A stretch of 64,000 nt of DNA. Origin: Nemertoderma westbladi. Taxonomy: Eukaryota > Xenacoelomorpha > Nemertodermatida > Nemertodermatidae. A program made the position numbers and the translations under genes. Below, one piece after another: positions 1-15,089 of the stretch. Below the pieces are notes generated by a model. It was not told where the DNA came from. It ran no database searches and was given only the letters and a program-made list of their open reading frames with translations. The DNA lies in the NCBI GenBank assembly GCA_032718475.1, contig JAUCBJ010003287.1, positions 28,176 to 92,175 on the forward strand, given 5' to 3'. Positions within the stretch are counted from its first letter, which is position 1. The number at the start of each line of letters is the position of its first letter.

Positions 1-3000
1 ATTGTGGGGTAGGGCCGTAGGTGTAGGTATTGGATGAGGTGGTTAACAACCCCCTCTCACCTAAATGTATGAAGCATTGAGGGGTAGGGCCGTAGGTGTA
101 GGTATTGGATGAGGTGGTTAACAACCCCCTCTCACCGAAGCATTGAGGGGTACGGCCGTAGGTGTAGGTATTGGATGAGGTGTGTTAACAACCCCCTCTC
201 ACCTAAATGTATGAAGCATTGAGGGGTAGGGCCGTAGGTGTAGGTATTGGATGAGGTTGGTTGACAACCCCCTCTCACCGAAGCATTGAGGGGTAGGGCC
301 GTAGGTTTAGGTATTGGATGAGGTGGTTAACAACCCCCTCTCACCGAAGCATTGAGGGGTAGGGCCGTAGGTGTAGGTATTGGATGAGGTGGGTTAACAA
401 CCCCCTCTCACCTAAATGTATGAAGCATTGAGGGGTAGGGCCGTAGGTGTAGGTATTGGATGAGGTGGTTAACAACCCCCTCTCACCTAAATGTATGAAG
501 CATTGAGGGGTAGGGCCGTAGGTGTAGGTATTGGCTGAGGTGGTTAACAACCCCCTCTCACCTAAATGTATGAAGCATTGAGGGGTAGGGCCGTAGGTGT
601 AGGTATTGGATGAGGTGGTTAACAACCCCCTCTCACATAAATGTACGAAGCATTGAGGGGTAGGGCCGTAGGTGTAGGTATTGGATGAGGTGGGTTAACA
701 ACCCCCTCTCACATAAATGTACAAAGCATTGAGGGGTAGGGCCGTAGGTGTAGGTATTGGATGAGGTGGGTAACAACCCCCTCTCACCTAAATGTATGAA
801 GCATTGAGGGGTATGGCCGTAGGTGTAGGTATTGGATGAGGTGGTTAACAACCCCCTCTCACCTAAATGTATGAAGCATTGAAGGGTAGGGCCGTAGGTG
901 TAGGTATTGGATGTGGTGGGTTAACAACCCCCTCTCACCTAAATGTATGAAGCATTGAGGGGTAGGGCCGTAGGTGTAGGTATTGGCTGAGGTGGTTAAC
1001 AACCCCCTCTCACCTAAATGTATGAAGCATTGAGGGGTAGGGCCGTAGGTGTAGGTATTGGATGAGGTGGTTAACAACCCCCTCTCACATAAATGTACAA
1101 AGCATTGAGGGGTAGGGCCGTAGGTGTAGTTATTGGATGAGGTGGTTAACAACCCCCTCTCACCTAAATGTATGAAGCATTGAGGGGTAGGGCCGTAGGT
1201 GAAGGTATTGGATGAGGTGGTTAACAACCCCCTCTCACCTAAATGTATGAAGCATTGAGGGGTAGGGCCGTAGGTGTAGGTATTGGATGAGGTGGGTTAA
1301 CAACCCCCTCTCACCGAAGCATTGAGGGGTAGGGCCGTAGGTGTAGGTATTGGATGAGGTGGTTAACAACCCCCTCTCACCGAAGCATTGAGGGGTAGGG
1401 CCGTAGGTGTAGGTATTGGATGAGGTGGGTTAACAACCCCCTCTCACCGAAGCATTGAGGGGTAGGGCCTGTAGGTGTAGGTATTGGATGAGGTGGTTAA
1501 CAACCCCCTCTCACCTAAATGTATGAAGCATTGAGGGGTAGGGCCGTAGGTGTAGGTATTTGATGGGGTGGGTTAACAACCCCCTCTCACCGAAGCATTG
1601 AGGGGTAGGGCCGTAGGTGTAGGTATTGGATGAGGTGGTTAACAACCCCCTCTCACCGAAGCATTGAGGGGTAGGGCCGTAGGTGTAGGTATTGGATGAG
1701 GTGGTTAACAACCCCCTCTCACCGAAGCATTGAGGGGTAGGGCCGTAGGTGTAGGTATTGGATGAAGTGGATTAACAACCCCCTCTCACCTAAATGTATG
1801 AAGCATTGAGGGGTAGGGCCGTAGGTGTAGGTATTGGATGAGGTGGGTTAACAACCCCCTCTCACCGAAGCATTGAGGGGTAGGGCCGTAGGTGTAGGTA
1901 TTGGATGAGGTGGTTAACAACCCCCTCTCACCGAAGCATTGAGGGGTAGGGCCGTAGGTGTAGGTATTGGATGAGGTGGGTTAACAACCCCCTCTCACCT
2001 AAATGTATGAAGCATTGAGGGGTAGGGCCGTAGGTGTAGGTATTGGATGAGGTGGGTTAACAACCCCCTCTCACCGAAGCATTGAGGGGTAGGGCCGTAG
2101 GTGTAGGTATTGGATGAGGTGGTTAACAACCCCCTCTCACCTAAATGTACGAAGCATTGAGGGGTAGGGCCGTTGGTGTAGGTATTGGATGAGGTGGTTA
2201 ACAACCCCCTCTCACCGAAGCATTGAGGGGTAGGGCATTAGGTGTAGGTATTGGATGAGGTGTGTTAACAACCCCCTCTCACCTAAATGTATGAAGCATT
2301 GAGGGGTAGGGCCGTAGGTGTAGGTATTGGATGAGGTGTGTTAACAACCCCCTCTCACCTAAATGTATGAAGCATTGAGGGGTAGGGCCGTAGGTGTAGG
2401 TATTGGACGAGGTGGTTAACAACCCCCTCTCACCTAAATGTATGAAGCATTGAGGGGTAGGGCCGTAGGTGTAGTTATTGGATGTGGTGGGTTAACAATC
2501 CCCTCTCACCTAAATGTATGAAGCATTGTGGGGTAGGGCCGTAGGTGTAGGTATTGGATGAGGTGGTTAACAACCCCCTCTCACCTAAATGTATGAAGCA
2601 TTGAGGGGTAGGGCCGTAGGTGTAGGTATTGGATGAGGTGGTTAACAACCCCCTCTCACCGAAGCATTGAGGGGTACGGCCGTAGGTGTAGGTATTGGAT
2701 GAGGTGTGTTAACAACCCCCTCTCACCTAAATGTATGAAGCATTGAGGGGTAGGGCCGTAGGTGTAGGTATTGGATGAGGTTGGTTGACAACCCCCTCTC
2801 ACCGAAGCATTGAGGGGTAGGGCCGTAGGTTTAGGTATTGGATGAGGTGGTTAACAACCCCCTCTCACCGAAGCATTGAGGGGTAGGGCCGTAGCTGTAG
2901 GTATTGGATGAGGTGGGTTAACAACCCCCTCTCACCTAAATGTATGAAGCATTGAGGGGTAGGGCCGTAGGTGTAGGTATTGGATGAGGTGGTTAACAAC

Positions 3001-6000
3001 CCCCTCTCACCTAAATGTATGAAGCATTGAGGGGTAGGGCCGTAGGTGTAGGTATTGGCTGAGGTGGTTAACAACCCCCTCTCACCTAAATGTATGAAGC
3101 ATTGAGGGGTAGGGCCGTAGGTGTAGGTATTGGATGAGGTGGTTAACAACCCCCTCTCACATAAATGTACGAAGCATTGAGGGGTAGGGCCGTAGGTGTA
3201 GGTATTGGATGAGGTGGGTTAACAACCCCCTCTCACATAAATGTACGAAGCATTGAGGGGTAGGGCCGTAGGTGTAGGTATTGGATGAGGTGGTTAACAA
3301 CCCCCTCTCACCTAAATGTATGAAGCATTGAGGGGTATGGCCGTAGGTGTAGGTATTGGATGAGGTGGTTAACAACCCCCTCTCACCTAAATGTATGAAG
3401 CATTGAAGGGTAGGGCCGTAGGTGTAGGTATTGGATGTGGTGGGTTAACAACCCCCTCTCACCTAAATGTATGAAGCATTGAGGGGTAGGGCCGTAGGTG
3501 TAGGTATTGGCTGAGGTGGTTAACAACCCCCTCTCACCTAAATGTATGAAGCATTGAGGGGTAGGGCCGTAGGTGTAGGTATTGGATGAGGTGGTTAACA
3601 ACCCCCTCTCACATAAATGTACGAAGCATTGAGGGGTAGGGCCGTAGGTGTAGTTATTGGATGAGGTGGTTAACAACCCCCTCTCACCTAAATGTATGAA
3701 GCATTGAGGGGTAGGGCCGTAGGTGAAGGTATTGGATGAGGTGGTTAACAACCCCCTCTCACCTAAATGTATGAAGCATTGAGGGGTAGGGCCGTAGGTG
3801 TAGGTATTGGATGAGGTGGGTTAACAACCCCCTCTCACCGAAGCATTGAGGGGTAGGGCCGTAGGTGTAGGTATTGGATGAGGTGGTTAACAACCCCCTC
3901 TCACCGAAGCATTGAGGGGTAGGGCCGTAGGTGTAGGTATTGGATGAGGTGGGTTAACAACCCCCTCTCACCGAAGCATTGAGGGGTAGGGCCTGTAGGT
4001 GTAGGTATTGGATGAGGTGGTTAACAACCCCCTCTCACCTAAATGTATGAAGCATTGAGGGGTAGGGCCGTAGGTGTAGGTATTTGATGGGGTGGGTTAA
4101 CAACCCCCTCTCACCGAAGCATTGAGGGGTAGGGCCGTAGGTGTAGGTATTGGATGAGGTGGTTAACAACCCCCTCTCACCGAAGCATTGAGGGGTAGGG
4201 CCGTAGGTGTAGGTATTGGATGAGGTGGTTAACAACCCCCTCTCACCGAAGCATTGAGGGGTAGGGCCGTAGGTGTAGGTATTGGATGAAGTGGATTAAC
4301 AACCCCCTCTCACCTAAATGTATGAAGCATTGAGGGGTAGGGCCGTAGGTGTAGGTATTGGATGAGGTGGTTAACAACCCCCTCTCACCTAAATGTATGA
4401 AGCATTGAGGGGTAGGGCCGTAGGTGTAGGTATTGGATGAAGTGGATTAACAACCCCCTCTCACCTAAATGTATGAAGCATTGAGGGGTAGGGCCGTAGG
4501 TGTAGGTATTGGATGAGGTGGTTAACAACCCCCTCTCACCTAAATGTATGAAGCATTGAGGGGTAGGGCCGTAGGTGTAGGTATTGGATGAGGTGTGTTA
4601 ACAACCCCCTCTTACCTAAATGTATGAAGCATTGAGGGGTAGGGCCGTAGGTGTAGGTATTGGATGAGGTGGGTTAACAACCCCCTCTCACCGAAGCATT
4701 GAGGGGTAGGGCCGTAGGTGTAGGTATTGGATGAGGTGGTTAACAACCCCCTCTCACCGAAGCATTGAGGGGTAGGGCCGTAGGTGTAGGTATTGGATGA
4801 GGTGGGTTAACAACCCCCTCTCACCTAAATGTATGAAGCATTGAGGGGTAGGGCCGTAGGTGTAGGTATTGGATGAGGTGGGTTAACAACCCCCTCTCAC
4901 CGAAGCATTGAGGGGTAGGGCCGTAGGTGTAGGTATTGGATGAGGTGGTTAACAACCCCCTCTCACCTAAATGTACGAAGCATTGAGGGGTAGGGCCGTT
5001 GGTGTAGGTATTGGATGAGGTGGTTAACAACCCCCTCTCACCGAAGCATTGAGGGGTAGGGCCGTAGGTGTAGGTATTGGATGAGGTGTGTTAACAACCC
5101 CCTCTCACCTAAATGTATGAAGCATTGAGGGGTAGGGCCGTAGGTGTAGGTATTGGACGAGGTGGTTAACAACCCCCTCTCACCTAAATGTATGAAGCAT
5201 TGAGGGGTAGGGCCGTAGGTGTAGTTATTGGATGTGGTGGGTTAACAATCCCCTCTCACCTAAATGTATGAAGCATTGTGGGGTAGGGCCGTAGGTGTAG
5301 GTATTGGATGAGGTGGTTAACAACCCCCTCTCACCTAAATGTATGAAGCATTGAGGGGTAGGGCCGTAGGTGTAGGTATTGGATGAGGTGGTTAACAACC
5401 CCTCTCACCGAAGCATTGAGGGGTACGGCCGTAGGTGTAGGTATTGGATGAGGTGTGTTAACAACCCCCTCTCACCTAAATGTATGAAGCATTGAGGGGT
5501 AGGGCCGTAGGTGTAGGTATTGGATGAGGTGGTTAACAACCCCCTCTCACCTAAATGTATGAAGCATTGAGGGGTAGGGCCGTAGGTGTAGGTATTGGAT
5601 GAGGTGGTTAACAACCCCCTCTCACCTAAATGTATGAAGCATTGAGGGGTAGGGCCGTAGGTGTAGGTATTGGATGAGGTGGGTTAACAACCCCCTCTCA
5701 CCTAAATGTATGAAGCATTGAGGGGTAGGGCCGTAGGTGTAGGTATTGGATGAGGTGGTTAACAACCCCCTCTCACCTAAATGTATGAAGCATTGAGGGG
5801 TAGGGCCGTAGGTGTAGGTATTGGATGAGGTGGTTAACAACCCCCTCTCACCGAAGCATTGAGGGGTAGGGCCGTAGGTGTAGGTATTGGATGAGGTGGT
5901 TAACAACCCCCTCTCACTAAATGTCGAAGCATTGAGGGGTAGGGCCGTAGGTGTAGGTATTGGATGAGGTGGGTTAACAACCCCCTCTCACCGAAGCATT

Positions 6001-9000
6001 GAGGGGTAGGGCCGTAGGTGTAGGTATTGGATGAGGTGGTTAACAACCCCCTCTCACCTAAATGTATGAAGCATTGAGGGGTAGGGCCGTAGGTGTAGGT
6101 ATTGGATGAGGTGGTTAACAACCCCCTCTCACCTAAATGTATGAAGCATTGAGGGGTAGGGCCGTAGGTGTAGGTATTGGATGAGGTGGATTAACAACCC
6201 CCTCTCACCTAAATGTATGAAGCATTGAGGGGTAGGGCCGTAGGTGTAGGTATTGGATGAGGTGGTTAACAACCCCCTCTCACCTAAATGTATGAAGCAT
6301 TGAGGGGTAGGGCCGTAGGTGTAGGTATTGGATGAGGTGTGTTAACAACCCCCTCTCACCTAAATGTATGAAGCATTGAGGGGTAGGGCCGTAGGTGTAG
6401 GTATTGGATGAGGTGGGTTAACAACCCCCTCTCACCGAAGCATTGAGGGGTAGGGCCGTAGGTGTAGGTATTGGATGAGGTGGTTAACAACCCCCTCTCA
6501 CCGAAGCATTGAGGGGTAGGGCCGTAGGTGTAGGTATTGGATGAGGTGGGTTAACAACCCCCTCTCACCTAAATGTATGAAGCATTGAGGGGTAGGGCCG
6601 TAGGTGTAGGTATTGGATGAGGTGGGTTAACAACCCCCTCTCACCGAAGCATTGAGGGGTAGGGCCGTAGGTGTAGGTATTGGATGAGGTGGTTAACAAC
6701 CCCCTCTCACCGAAGCATTGAGGGGTAGGGCCGTAGGTGTAGGTATTGGATGAGGTGGTTAACAACCCCCTCTCACCTAAATGTATGAAGCATTGAGGGG
6801 TAGGGCCGTAGGTGTAGGTATTGGATGAGGTGGTTAACAACCCCCTCTCACCTAAATGTATGAAGCATTGAGGGGTAGGGCCGTAGGTGTAGGTATTGGA
6901 TGAGGTGGTTAACAACCCCCTCTCACCTAAATGTATGAAGCATTGAGGGGTAGGGCCGTAGGTGTAGGTATTGGATGAGGTGGTTAACAACCCCCTCTCA
7001 CCTAAATGTATGAAGCATTGAGGGGTAGGGCCGTAGGTGTAGGTATTGGATGAGGTGTGTTAACAACCCCCTCTCACCTAAATGTATGAAGCATTGAGGG
7101 GTAGGGCCGTAGGTGTAGGTATTGGATGAGGTGGGTTAACAACCCCCTCTCACCGAAGCATTGAGGGGTAGGGCCGTAGGTGTAGGTATTGGATGAGGTG
7201 GTTAACAACCCCCTCTCACCGAAGCATTGAGGGGTAGGGCCGTAGGTGTAGGTATTGGATGAGGTGGGTTAACAACCCCCTCTCACCTAAATGTATGAAG
7301 CATTGAGGGGTAGGGCCGTAGGTGTAGGTATTGGATGAGGTGGGTTAACAACCCCCTCTCACCGAAGCATTGAGGGGTAGGGCCGTAGGTGTAGGTATTG
7401 GATGAGGTGGTTAACAACCCCCTCTCACCTAAATGTACGAAGCATTGAGGGGTAGGGCCGTTGGTGTAGGTATTGGATGAGGTGGTTAACAACCCCCTCT
7501 CACCGAAGCATTGAGGGGTAGGGCATTAGGTGTAGGTATTGGATGAGGTGTGTTAACAACCCCCTCTCACCTAAATGTATGAAGCATTGAGGGGTAGGGC
7601 CGTAGGTGTAGGTATTGGATGAGGTGTGTTAACAACCCCCTCTCACCTAAATGTATGAAGCATTGAGGGGTAGGGCCGTAGGTGTAGGTATTGGACGAGG
7701 TGGTTAACAACCCCCTCTCACCTAAATGTATGAAGCATTGAGGGGTAGGGCCGTAGGTGTAGTTATTGGATGTGGTGGGTTAACAATCCCCTCTCACCTA
7801 AATGTATGAAGCATTGTGGGGTAGGGCCGTAGGTGTAGGTATTGGATGAGGTGGTTAACAACCCCCTCTCACCTAAATGTATGAAGCATTGAGGGGTAGG
7901 GCCGTAGGTGTAGGTATTGGATGAGGTGGTTAACAACCCCCTCTCACCGAAGCATTGAGGGGTACGGCCGTAGGTGTAGGTATTGGATGAGGTGTGTTAA
8001 CAACCCCCTCTCACCTAAATGTATGAAGCATTGAGGGGTAGGGCCGTAGGTGTAGGTATTGGATGAGGTTGGTTGACAACCCCCTCTCACCGAAGCATTG
8101 AGGGGTAGGGCCGTAGGTTTAGGTATTGGATGAGGTGGTTAACAACCCCCTCTCACCGAAGCATTGAGGGGTAGGGCCGTAGGTGTAGGTATTGGATGAG
8201 GTGGGTTAACAACCCCCTCTCACCTAAATGTATGAAGCATTGAGGGGTAGGGCCGTAGGTGTAGGTATTGGATGAGGTGGTTAACAACCCCCTCTCACCT
8301 AAATGTATGAAGCATTGAGGGGTAGGGCCGTAGGTGTAGGTATTGGCTGAGGTGGTTAACAACCCCCTCTCACCTAAATGTATGAAGCATTGAGGGGTAG
8401 GGCCGTAGGTGTAGGTATTGGATGAGGTGGTTAACAACCCCCTCTCACATAAATGTACGAAGCATTGAGGGGTAGGGCCGTAGGTGTAGGTATTGGATGA
8501 GGTGGGTTAACAACCCCCTCTCACATAAATGTACGAAGCATTGAGGGGTAGGGCCGTAGGTGTAGGTATTGGATGAGGTGGTTAACAACCCCCTCTCACC
8601 TAAATGTATGAAGCATTGAGGGGTATGGCCGTAGGTGTAGGTATTGGATGAGGTGGTTAACAACCCCCTCTCACCTAAATGTATGAAGCATTGAAGGGTA
8701 GGGCCGTAGGTGTAGGTATTGGATGTGGTGGGTTAACAACCCCCTCTCACCTAAATGTATGAAGCATTGAGGGGTAGGGCCGTAGGTGTAGGTATTGGCT
8801 GAGGTGGTTAACAACCCCCTCTCACCTAAATGTATGAAGCATTGAGGGGTAGGGCCGTAGGTGTAGGTATTGGATGAGGTGGTTAACAACCCCCTCTCAC
8901 ATAAATGTACGAAGCATTGAGGGGTAGGGCCGTAGGTGTAGTTATTGGATGAGGTGGTTAACAACCCCCTCTCACCTAAATGTATGAAGCATTGAGGGGT

Positions 9001-12000
9001 AGGGCCGTAGGTGAAGGTATTGGATGAGGTGGTTAACAACCCCCTCTCACCTAAATGTATGAAGCATTGAGGGGTAGGGCCGTAGGTGTAGGTATTGGAT
9101 GAGGTGGGTTAACAACCCCCTCTCACCGAAGCATTGAGGGGTAGGGCCGTAGGTGTAGGTATTGGATGAGGTGGTTAACAACCCCCTCTCACCGAAGCAT
9201 TGAGGGGTAGGGCCGTAGGTGTAGGTATTGGATGAGGTGGGTTAACAACCCCCTCTCACCGAAGCATTGAGGGGTAGGGCCTGTAGGTGTAGGTATTGGA
9301 TGAGGTGGTTAACAACCCCCTCTCACCTAAATGTATGAAGCATTGAGGGGTAGGGCCGTAGGTGTAGGTATTTGATGGGGTGGGTTAACAACCCCCTCTC
9401 ACCGAAGCATTGAGGGGTAGGGCCGTAGGTGTAGGTATTGGATGAGGTGGTTAACAACCCCCTCTCACCGAAGCATTGAGGGGTAGGGCCGTAGGTGTAG
9501 GTATTGGATGAGGTGGTTAACAACCCCCTCTCACCGAAGCATTGAGGGGTAGGGCCGTAGGTGTAGGTATTGGATGAAGTGGATTAACAACCCCCTCTCA
9601 CCTAAATGTATGAAGCATTGAGGGGTAGGGCCGTAGGTGTAGGTATTGGATGAGGTGGTTAACAACCCCCTCTCACCTAAATGTATGAAGCATTGAGGGG
9701 TAGGGCCGTAGGTGTAGGTATTGGATGAAGTGGATTAACAACCCCCTCTCACCTAAATGTATGAAGCATTGAGGGGTAGGGCCGTAGGTGTAGGTATTGG
9801 ATGAGGTGGTTAACAACCCCCTCTCACCTAAATGTATGAAGCATTGAGGGGTAGGGCCGTAGGTGTAGGTATTGGATGAGGTGTGTTAACAACCCCCTCT
9901 TACCTAAATGTATGAAGCATTGAGGGGTAGGGCCGTAGGTGTAGGTATTGGATGAGGTGGGTTAACAACCCCCTCTCACCGAAGCATTGAGGGGTAGGGC
10001 CGTAGGTGTAGGTATTGGATGAGGTGGTTAACAACCCCCTCTCACCGAAGCATTGAGGGGTAGGGCCGTAGGTGTAGGTATTGGATGAGGTGGGTTAACA
10101 ACCCCCTCTCACCTAAATGTATGAAGCATTGAGGGGTAGGGCCGTAGGTGTAGGTATTGGATGAGGTGGGTTAACAACCCCCTCTCACCGAAGCATTGAG
10201 GGGTAGGGCCGTAGGTGTAGGTATTGGATGAGGTGGTTAACAACCCCCTCTCACCTAAATGTACGAAGCATTGAGGGGTAGGGCCGTTGGTGTAGGTATT
10301 GGATGAGGTGGTTAACAACCCCCTCTCACCGAAGCATTGAGGGGTAGGGCATTAGGTGTAGGTATTGGATGAGGTGTGTTAACAACCCCCTCTCACCTAA
10401 ATGTATGAAGCATTGAGGGGTAGGGCCGTAGGTGTAGGTATTGGATGAGGTGTGTTAACAACCCCCTCTCACCTAAATGTATGAAGCATTGAGGGGTAGG
10501 GCCGTAGGTGTAGGTATTGGACGAGGTGGTTAACAACCCCCTCTCACCTAAATGTATGAAGCATTGAGGGGTAGGGCCGTAGGTGTAGTTATTGGATGTG
10601 GTGGGTTAACAATCCCCTCTCACCTAAATGTATGAAGCATTGTGGGGTAGGGCCGTAGGTGTAGGTATTGGATGAGGTGGTTAACAACCCCCTCTCACCT
10701 AAATGTATGAAGCATTGAGGGGTAGGGCCGTAGGTGTAGGTATTGGATGAGGTGGTTAACAACCCCCTCTCACCGAAGCATTGAGGGGTACGGCCGTAGG
10801 TGTAGGTATTGGATGAGGTGTGTTAACAACCCCCTCTCACCTAAATGTATGAAGCATTGAGGGGTAGGGCCGTAGGTGTAGGTATTGGATGAGGTTGGTT
10901 AACAACCCCCTCTCACCGAAGCATTGAGGGGTAGGGCCGTAGGTTTAGGTATTGGATGAGGTGGTTAACAACCCCCTCTCACCGAAGCATTGAGGGGTAG
11001 GGCCGTAGGTGTAGGTATTGGATGAGGTGGGTTAACAACCCCCTCTCACCTAAATGTATGAAGCATTGAGGGGTAGGGCCGTAGGTGTAGGTATTGGATG
11101 AGGTGGTTAACAACCCCCTCTCACCTAAATGTATGAAGCATTGAGGGGTAGGGCCGTAGGTGTAGGTATTGGCTGAGGTGGTTAACAACCCCCTCTCACC
11201 TAAATGTATGAAGCATTGAGGGGTAGGGCCGTAGGTGTAGGTATTGGATGAGGTGGTTAACAACCCCCTCTCACATAAATGTACGAAGCATTGAGGGGTA
11301 GGGCCGTAGGTGTAGGTATTGGATGAGGTGGGTTAACAACCCCCTCTCACATAAATGTACGAAGCATTGAGGGGTAGGGCCGTAGGTGTAGGTATTGGAT
11401 GAGGTGGTTAACAACCCCCTCTCACCTAAATGTATGAAGCATTGAGGGGTATGGCCGTAGGTGTAGGTATTGGATGAGGTGGTTAACAACCCCCTCTCAC
11501 CTAAATGTATGAAGCATTGAGGGGTAGGGCCGTAGGTGTAGGTATTGGATGTGGTGGGTTAACAACCCCCTCTCACCTAAATGTATGAAGCATTGAGGGG
11601 TAGGGCCGTAGGTGTAGGTATTGGATGAGGTGGTTAACAACCCCCTCTCACCTAAATGTATGAAGCATTGAGGGGTAGGGCCGTAGGTGTAGGTATTGGA
11701 TGAGGTGGTTAACAACCCCCTCTCACCTAAATGTACAAAGCATTGAGGGGTAGGGCCGTAGGTGTAGGTATTGGATGAGGTGGTTAACAACCCCCTCTCA
11801 CCTAAATGTATGAAGCATTGAGGGGTAGGGCCGTAGGTGTAGGTATTGGATGAGGTGGTTAACAACCCCCTCTCACCTAAATGTATGAAGCATTGAGGGG
11901 TAGGGCCGTAGGTGTAGGTATTGGATGAGGTGGTTAACAACCCCCTCTCACCGAAGCATTGAGGGGTAGGGCCGTAGGTGTAGGTATTGGATGAGGTGGT

Positions 12001-14140
12001 TAACAACCCCCTCTCACTAAATGTACGAAGCATTGAGGGGTAGGGCCGTAGGTGTAGGTATTGGATGAGGTGGTTAACAACCCCCTCTCACCGAAGCATT
12101 GAGGGGTAGGGCCGTAGGTGTAGGTATTGGATGAGGTGGTTAACAACCCCCTCTCACCTAAATGTATGAAGCATTGAGGGGTAGGGCCGTAGGTGTAGGT
12201 ATTGGATGAGGTGGTTAACAACCCCCTCTCACCGAAGCATTGAGGGGTAGGGCCGTAGGTGTAGGTATTGGATGAGGTGGTTAACAACCCCCTCTCACCT
12301 AAATGTATGAAGCATTGAGGGGTAGGGCCGTAGGTGTAGGTATTGGATGAGGTGGTTAACAACCCCCTCTCACCGAAGCATTGAGGGGTAGGGCCGTAGG
12401 TGTAGGTATTGGATGAGGTGGTTAACAACCCCCTCTCACCTAAATGTATGAAGCATTGAGGGGTAGGGCCGTAGGTGTAGGTATTGGATGAGGTGGGTTA
12501 ACAACCCCCTCTCACCGGAAGCATTGAGGGGTAGGGCCGTAGGTGTAGGTATTGGATGAGGTGGTTAACAACCCCCTCTCACCGAAGCATTGAGGGGTAG
12601 GGCCGTAGGTGTAGGTATTGGATGAGGTGGGTTAACAACCCCCTCTCACCTAAATGTATGAAGCATTGAGGGGTAGGGCCGTAGGTGTAGGTATTGGATG
12701 AGGTGGGTTAACAACCCCCTCTCACCGAAGCATTGAGGGGTAGGGCCGTAGGTGTAGGTATTGGATGAGGTGGTTAACAACCCCCTCTCACCTAAATGTA
12801 TGAAGCATTGAGGGGTAGGGCCGTAGGTGTAGGTATTGGATGAGGTGGTTAACAACCCCCTCTCACCGAAGCATTGAGGGGTAGGGCCGTAGGTGTAGGT
12901 ATTGGATGAGGTGGTTAACAACCCCCTCTCACCTAAATGTATGAAGCATTGAGGGGTAGGGCCGTAGGTGTAGGTATTGGATGAGGTGGTTAACAACCCC
13001 CTCTCACCTAAATGTATGAAGCATTGAGGGGTAGGGCCGTAGGTGTAGGTATTGGATGAGGTGGTTAACAACCCCCTCTCACCTAAATGTATGAAGCATT
13101 GAGGGGTAGGGCCGTAGGTGTAGGTATTGGATGAGGTGGGTTAACAACCCCCTCTCACCTAAATGTATGAAGCATTGAGGGGTAGGGCCGTAGGTGTAGG
13201 TATTGGATGAGGTGGTTAACAACCCCCTCTCACCTAAATGTATGAAGCATTGAGGGGTAGGGCCGTAGGTGTAGGTATTGGATGAGGTGGTTAACAACCC
13301 CCTCTCACCTAAATGTATGAAGCATTGAGGGGTAGGGCCGTAGGTGTAGGTATTGGATGAGGTGTGTTAACAACCCCCTCTCACCTAAATGTATGAAGCA
13401 TTGAGGGGTAGGGCCGTAGGTGTAGGTATTGGATGAGGTGGGTTAACAACCCCCTCTCACCGAAGCATTGAGGGGTAGGGCCGTAGGTGTAGGTATTGGA
13501 TGAGGTGGTTAACAACCCCCTCTCACCGAAGCATTGAGGGGTAGGGCCGTAGGTGTAGGTATTGGATGAGGTGGGTTAACAACCCCCTCTCACCTAAATG
13601 TATGAAGCATTGAGGGGTAGGGCCGTAGGTGTAGGTATTGGATGAGGTGGTTAACAACCCCCTCTCACCTAAATGTACGAAGCATTGAGGGGTAGGGCCG
13701 TTGGTGTAGGTATTGGATGAGGTGGTTAACAACCCCCTCTCACCTAAATGTATGAAGCATTGAGGGGTAGTGCCGTAGGTGTAGGTATTGGATGAGGTGG
13801 TTAACAACCCCCTCTCACATAAATGTACGAAGCATTGAGGGGTAGGGCATTAGGTGTAGGTATTGGATGAGGTGTGTTAACAACCCCCTCTCACCTAAAT
13901 GTATGAAGCATTGAGGGGTAGGGCCGTAGGTGTAGGTATTGGATGAGGTGTGTTAACAACCCCCTCTCACCTAAATGTATGAAGCATTGAGGGGTAGGGC
14001 CGTAGGTGTAGGTATTGGACGAGGTGGTTAACAACCCCCTCTCACCTAAATGTATGAAGCATTGAGGGGTAGGGCCGTAGGTGTAGGTATTGGATGTGGT
14101 GGGTTAACAATCCCCTCTCACCTAAATGTATGAAGCATTG
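1..14140. repeat. Left satellite zone with ~2.5-2.8 kb higher-order repeats
   Basis: The order of monomer variants recurs at long distance. The start of the window (ATTGTGGGG) reappears at 2,525, 5,275, 7,813, 10,639 and 14,137. The block 2,204-5,030 is repeated at 7,492-10,318 (offset 5,288), and 7,283-7,492 recurs at 10,109-10,318 (offset 2,826). Copies differ by whole-monomer gains, for example four additional monomers near 4,260-4,560 compared with 1,740-2,000, and by point changes. Diagnostic variants are AACAATCCCC, GGGCATTAGG, GGACGAGG and GGTTGACAAC. This is the pattern expected from unequal exchange among variant monomers. Confidence 0.9.
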
Positions 14141-15089
14141 TGGGGTAGGGCCGTAGGTGTAGGTATTGGATGAGGTGGTTAACAACCCCCTCTCAGCTAA
14201 ATGTATGAAGCATTGAGGGGTAGGGCCGTAGGTGTAGGTATTGGATGAGGTGGTTAACAACCCCCTCTCACCGAAGCATTGAGGGGTAGGGCCGTAGGTG
14301 TAGGTATTGGATGAGGTGGGTTAACAACCCCCTCTCACCTAAATGTATGAAGCATTGAGGGGTAGCGCCGTAGGTGTAGGTATTGGATGAGGTGGGTTAA
14401 CAACCCCCTCTCACCTAAATGTATGAAGCATTGAGGGGTAGGGCCGTAGGTGTAGGTATTGGATGAGGTGGTTAACAACCCCCTCTCACCGAAGCATTGA
14501 GGGGTAGGGCCGTAGGCGTAGGTATTGGATGAGGTGGTTAACAACCCCCTCTCACCTAAATGTATGAAGCATTGAGGGGTAGGGCCGTAGGTGTAGGTAT
14601 TGGATGAGGTGGTTAACAACCCCCTCTCACCGAAGCATTGAGGGGTAGGGCCGTAGGTGTAGGTATTGGATGAGGTGGGTTAACAACCCCCTCTCACCTA
14701 AATGTATGAAGCATTGAGGGGTAGGGCCGTAGTTGTAGGTATTGGATGAGGTGGTTAACAACCCCCTCTCACCGAAGCATTGAGGGGTAGGGCCGTAGGT
14801 GTAGGTATTGGATGAGGTGGTTAACAACCCCCTCTCACCTAAATGTATGAAGCATTGAGGGGTAGGGCCGTAGGTGTAGGTATTGGATGAGGTGGTTAAC
14901 AACCCCCTCTCACCGAAGCATTGAGGGGTAGGGCCGTAGGTGTAGGTATTGGATGAGGTGGGTTAACAACCCCCTCTCACCTAAATGTATGAAGCATTGA
15001 GGGGTAGGGCCGTAGGTGTAGGTATTGGATGAAGTGGATTAACAACCCCCTCTCACCTAAATGTATGAAGCATTGAGGGGTAGGGCCGT